Shown here piece by piece: positions 62,237 to 64,000 of a stretch of DNA of 64,000 bases. How positions within the stretch are numbered: position 1 is the stretch's first letter; every line of letters begins with the position of its first letter. The stretch is taken from contig NZ_QQAV01000001.1 in the NCBI RefSeq assembly GCF_003350475.1, positions 426,836 to 490,835 of the forward strand, given 5' to 3'. The position numbers and the translations under genes were made by a program. The notes under the pieces were generated by a model. It was not told where the DNA came from, searched no databases, and worked only from the letters and a program-made list of their open reading frames with translations. Source of the DNA: Pseudacidovorax intermedius (lineage in GTDB: Bacteria; Pseudomonadota; Gammaproteobacteria; Burkholderiales; Burkholderiaceae_C).

Positions 62237-62254
62237 ATTGAATTTCATTTCAAT
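62237..62254. promoter_or_regulatory. Palindrome ATTGAA-N6-TTCAAT
   Basis: ATTGAA (62237-62242) and TTCAAT (62249-62254) form a perfect inverted repeat with a 6-nt centre, 3 nt from the TGGAAC site and 38 nt before the Gfo/Idh start codon. Together the two may be a tandem operator for the IclR protein encoded at 63396. Confidence 0.45.
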
Positions 62255-62291
62255 CCAGCCTACAGTCACGGCCAAGGAGACATCCCAACCC

Positions 62292-63332
62292 ATGCCCCAG
62301 AAGGCTCCCATCGCGCTCATCGGCGCCGGCGTCATCGGCCGCACGCACATCGACCGCCTGCAGCAGAGCAGCCGGGCGCGGCTGTGCGCCATTGCCGATC
62401 CGACCGAGGCCGGACGCGCGCTGGCCGGCGCCGCGGGCGTGCCCTGCTATGCGAGCCATGCCGAGCTGCTGGCGGCCCAGCGGCCCGCGGGCGCCATCGT
62501 GGCCACGCCCAACGCCACGCACGTGCCGGTGGCGCTGGACTTCCTGGCCGCGGGTGTGCCGGTGCTGGTCGAAAAGCCCGTGGCCGGCACGGTGGACGAC
62601 GCTCGGCGCCTGGTCGAAGCCCAGAGTTCGCACGGCGTGCCGGTGCTGGTGGGCCACCACCGCCGGCACAACCCCATCCTGCAGCGCGCCCGCCAGCTGC
62701 TGGACGAGGGCCGGCTGGGCCGCGTGGTGGCCGCGCAGGCCATGGCCACCTTCCTCAAGCCCGACGCCTATTTCGAAGCCACCTGGCGGCGCCAGGCCGG
62801 CGGCGGCCCGGTGCTGATCAACCTGATCCACGACATCGACATGCTGTGCTTCCTGCTGGGCGAGGTGCGCGCCGTGCAGGCATTCGCCAGCAGCGCGACG
62901 CGCGGCTTCGAGGTGGAGGACACGGCCGTGGCCAGCCTGCAGTTCGCCAGCGGCGCACTGGGCACGGTGATGGTGTCGGACACCGCCACCGCGCCCTGGT
63001 GCTGGGACTTCTGCGCCGGCGAGCAGCCGCAGTACCCGCGGCAGGCCGTCAACTCGCACTTCATCGCCGGCACGCACGGCTCGCTGTCGCTGCCGGACCT
63101 CTCGCTGTGGCATTACGCGGGCGATCGCAGCTGGCATGCCGAGATGACGCGCAGCCAGACCGCCGTGCATGCCGCCGACCCCTACACCCGCCAGCTCGAC
63201 CACTTCGTCGACCTGATCGAAGGCCATGCCACGGTGCCGCTGTGCAGCGCCGCGGACGGCCTGCGCACCCTGGCCGCCACGCTGGCCCTCCATGACGCCG
63301 CCGTGCGCGGCGCCACCGTGGCGCTGGGCTGA
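62292..63332 (+). CDS. Gfo/Idh/MocA family oxidoreductase
   Basis: A 346-residue NAD(P)-dependent dehydrogenase. Rossmann motif IALIGAGVIGRTHIDRLQQ, the conserved VLVEKPVAGT with the cofactor/substrate Lys, and GGGPVLINLIHDIDMLCFLL, in which the His is the usual catalytic residue. An AAGGAGA ribosome site lies 10 nt upstream of the ATG at 62292. Members oxidise sugars, inositols or related hydroxy-acids. It is divergent from the shikimate-dehydrogenase-like operon and 63 nt upstream of an IclR gene, so it may belong to the same catabolic regulon. Confidence 0.92.
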   Translation: MPQKAPIALIGAGVIGRTHIDRLQQSSRARLCAIADPTEAGRALAGAAGVPCYASHAELLAAQRPAGAIVATPNATHVPVALDFLAAGVPVLVEKPVAGTVDDARRLVEAQSSHGVPVLVGHHRRHNPILQRARQLLDEGRLGRVVAAQAMATFLKPDAYFEATWRRQAGGGPVLINLIHDIDMLCFLLGEVRAVQAFASSATRGFEVEDTAVASLQFASGALGTVMVSDTATAPWCWDFCAGEQPQYPRQAVNSHFIAGTHGSLSLPDLSLWHYAGDRSWHAEMTRSQTAVHAADPYTRQLDHFVDLIEGHATVPLCSAADGLRTLAATLALHDAAVRGATVALG

Positions 63333-63395
63333 TCCGGCTGTGCGCATCCTGTACGCTGCCCGCCTCATTCCAAGACCACGAGAAGGACATCTCCG

Positions 63396-64000
63396 ATGAG
63401 CGGCGTACTCGATCGAACCCTGGGCATCCTCGAACTGCTGGCACGCCATGGCGAGGGGCTGGAGCTGGCCGCCATCGCCGACACGCTCAACATGCCGCGC
63501 AGCGCCGCCCATCGGCTGCTGGCCGACCTGACGCGCACCGGCTACGTACGCCAGACGCGCGAGCTGGGCTCGTACATGCTGACCACCAAGCTGTCGTCGC
63601 TGGGCCTCTCATTCCTCAGCCACAGCGGCATCGTCGATTTCTCTCAGCCGCTGCTGGACCGGCTGGCCCAGCTGTCGGGCGAGCTGGCGCGGCTGTCGGT
63701 GATCGACGGCGAACGCCTGACCTGGGTGGCCCGCGCCCAGGGCGCCCGCCAGGGCCTGCGCTACGACCCCGACATGGGCAGCGATGCGCGGCTGTCGTGC
63801 TCGTCCTCCGGCCTGGCCTGGATGGCGGCGCTGAGCGACGACGAGGCCATCGCCCTGGCCACCCGGCAGGGCCTGGGCCAGCCCGAGGAGTACGGCCCCA
63901 ATGCGCCGCGCACGGTGCAGGAAATGATGGCCATGGTGCACGCCACGCGCGAGCGCGGCTATGCCCTCACCATCGACACCTACACGCCGGGCCTGAGCAC
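63396..64000 (+). CDS. IclR family transcriptional regulator (partial, runs off right edge)
   Basis: The first ~201 residues of an IclR regulator. The N-terminal winged helix (ILELLARHGEGLELAAIADT, then MPRSAAHRLLADLTRTGYVR) is followed by the effector domain (LSHSGIVDFSQPLLDRLAQL, ARLSCSSSGLAWMA). A good AGAAGGAC ribosome site precedes the ATG. Likely controls the divergent catabolic genes on its left through the palindromes at 62220-62254. The C-terminal end is outside the window. Confidence 0.92.
   Translation, partial: MSGVLDRTLGILELLARHGEGLELAAIADTLNMPRSAAHRLLADLTRTGYVRQTRELGSYMLTTKLSSLGLSFLSHSGIVDFSQPLLDRLAQLSGELARLSVIDGERLTWVARAQGARQGLRYDPDMGSDARLSCSSSGLAWMAALSDDEAIALATRQGLGQPEEYGPNAPRTVQEMMAMVHATRERGYALTIDTYTPGLS

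Overview
The window is high-GC DNA with dense coding, short operons and many ATGA-type stop/start overlaps. The gene content (several Liv-type ABC uptake clusters paired with acyl-CoA ligases, LysR/MarR/IclR/TetR regulators, malate synthase G, short-chain chromate transporter pair, Hsp90) fits a free-living betaproteobacterium of the Burkholderiales, most likely Comamonadaceae (Variovorax/Acidovorax-like). The genus is an inference from gene content and style. No rRNA, tRNA, CRISPR array or intact insertion sequence was seen.

Layout. 1-3.9 kb: partial LysR regulator and CaiB/BaiF CoA-transferase, then an MFS exporter divergent from its TetR regulator with two operator-like palindromes between them. 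4.2-6.4 kb: malate synthase G and a strong terminator. 6.6-18 kb: housekeeping and stress genes (Gly/Ser-rich secreted protein, NodIJ-type ABC exporter, DEAD-box helicase, LysR/GST/flavin-binding split-barrel group, AMP nucleosidase, glutathione reductase, rhodanese, heme-binding beta-barrel protein). 18-24.3 kb: NmrA-like reductase with divergent LysR, then an FAD oxidase / periplasmic binding protein / amidohydrolase operon divergent from a MarR regulator, with a 24-bp perfect palindrome between. 25-33.7 kb: one long leftward operon (acyl-CoA synthetase, livG, livH, livM, binding protein, livF, phenylacetate-CoA-ligase-like), divergent from a Crp/Fnr regulator that is translationally coupled to an MGDG-synthase-like glycosyltransferase and a membrane protein. 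36-39 kb: a second acyl-CoA ligase plus binding protein. 39-48 kb: chromate transporter pair, pseudouridine synthase, HipBA, a two-component system, a 34-residue-repeat exported protein and htpG.

48.1-52.7 kb is a lower-GC accessory island that looks like orphan type VI secretion cargo: a PAAR protein, a lysozyme-like fragment, a small exported Cys-containing protein, a second HipBA pair, a DUF2778/Tlde1-like L,D-transpeptidase-fold effector, an overlapping small membrane protein (candidate immunity) and Hcp. No T6SS core genes are in the window.

52.7-64 kb is catabolic again: a complete third Liv-type ABC operon flanked by two short-chain dehydrogenases, an FAD dehydrogenase overlapping a divergent shikimate-dehydrogenase-like gene, then a Gfo/Idh/MocA oxidoreductase and a partial IclR regulator with IclR-like palindromes in the divergent gap. 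Two copies of a ~115-120 nt three-stem-loop interspersed element lie inside two of the Liv operons and show compensatory base changes in their stems.
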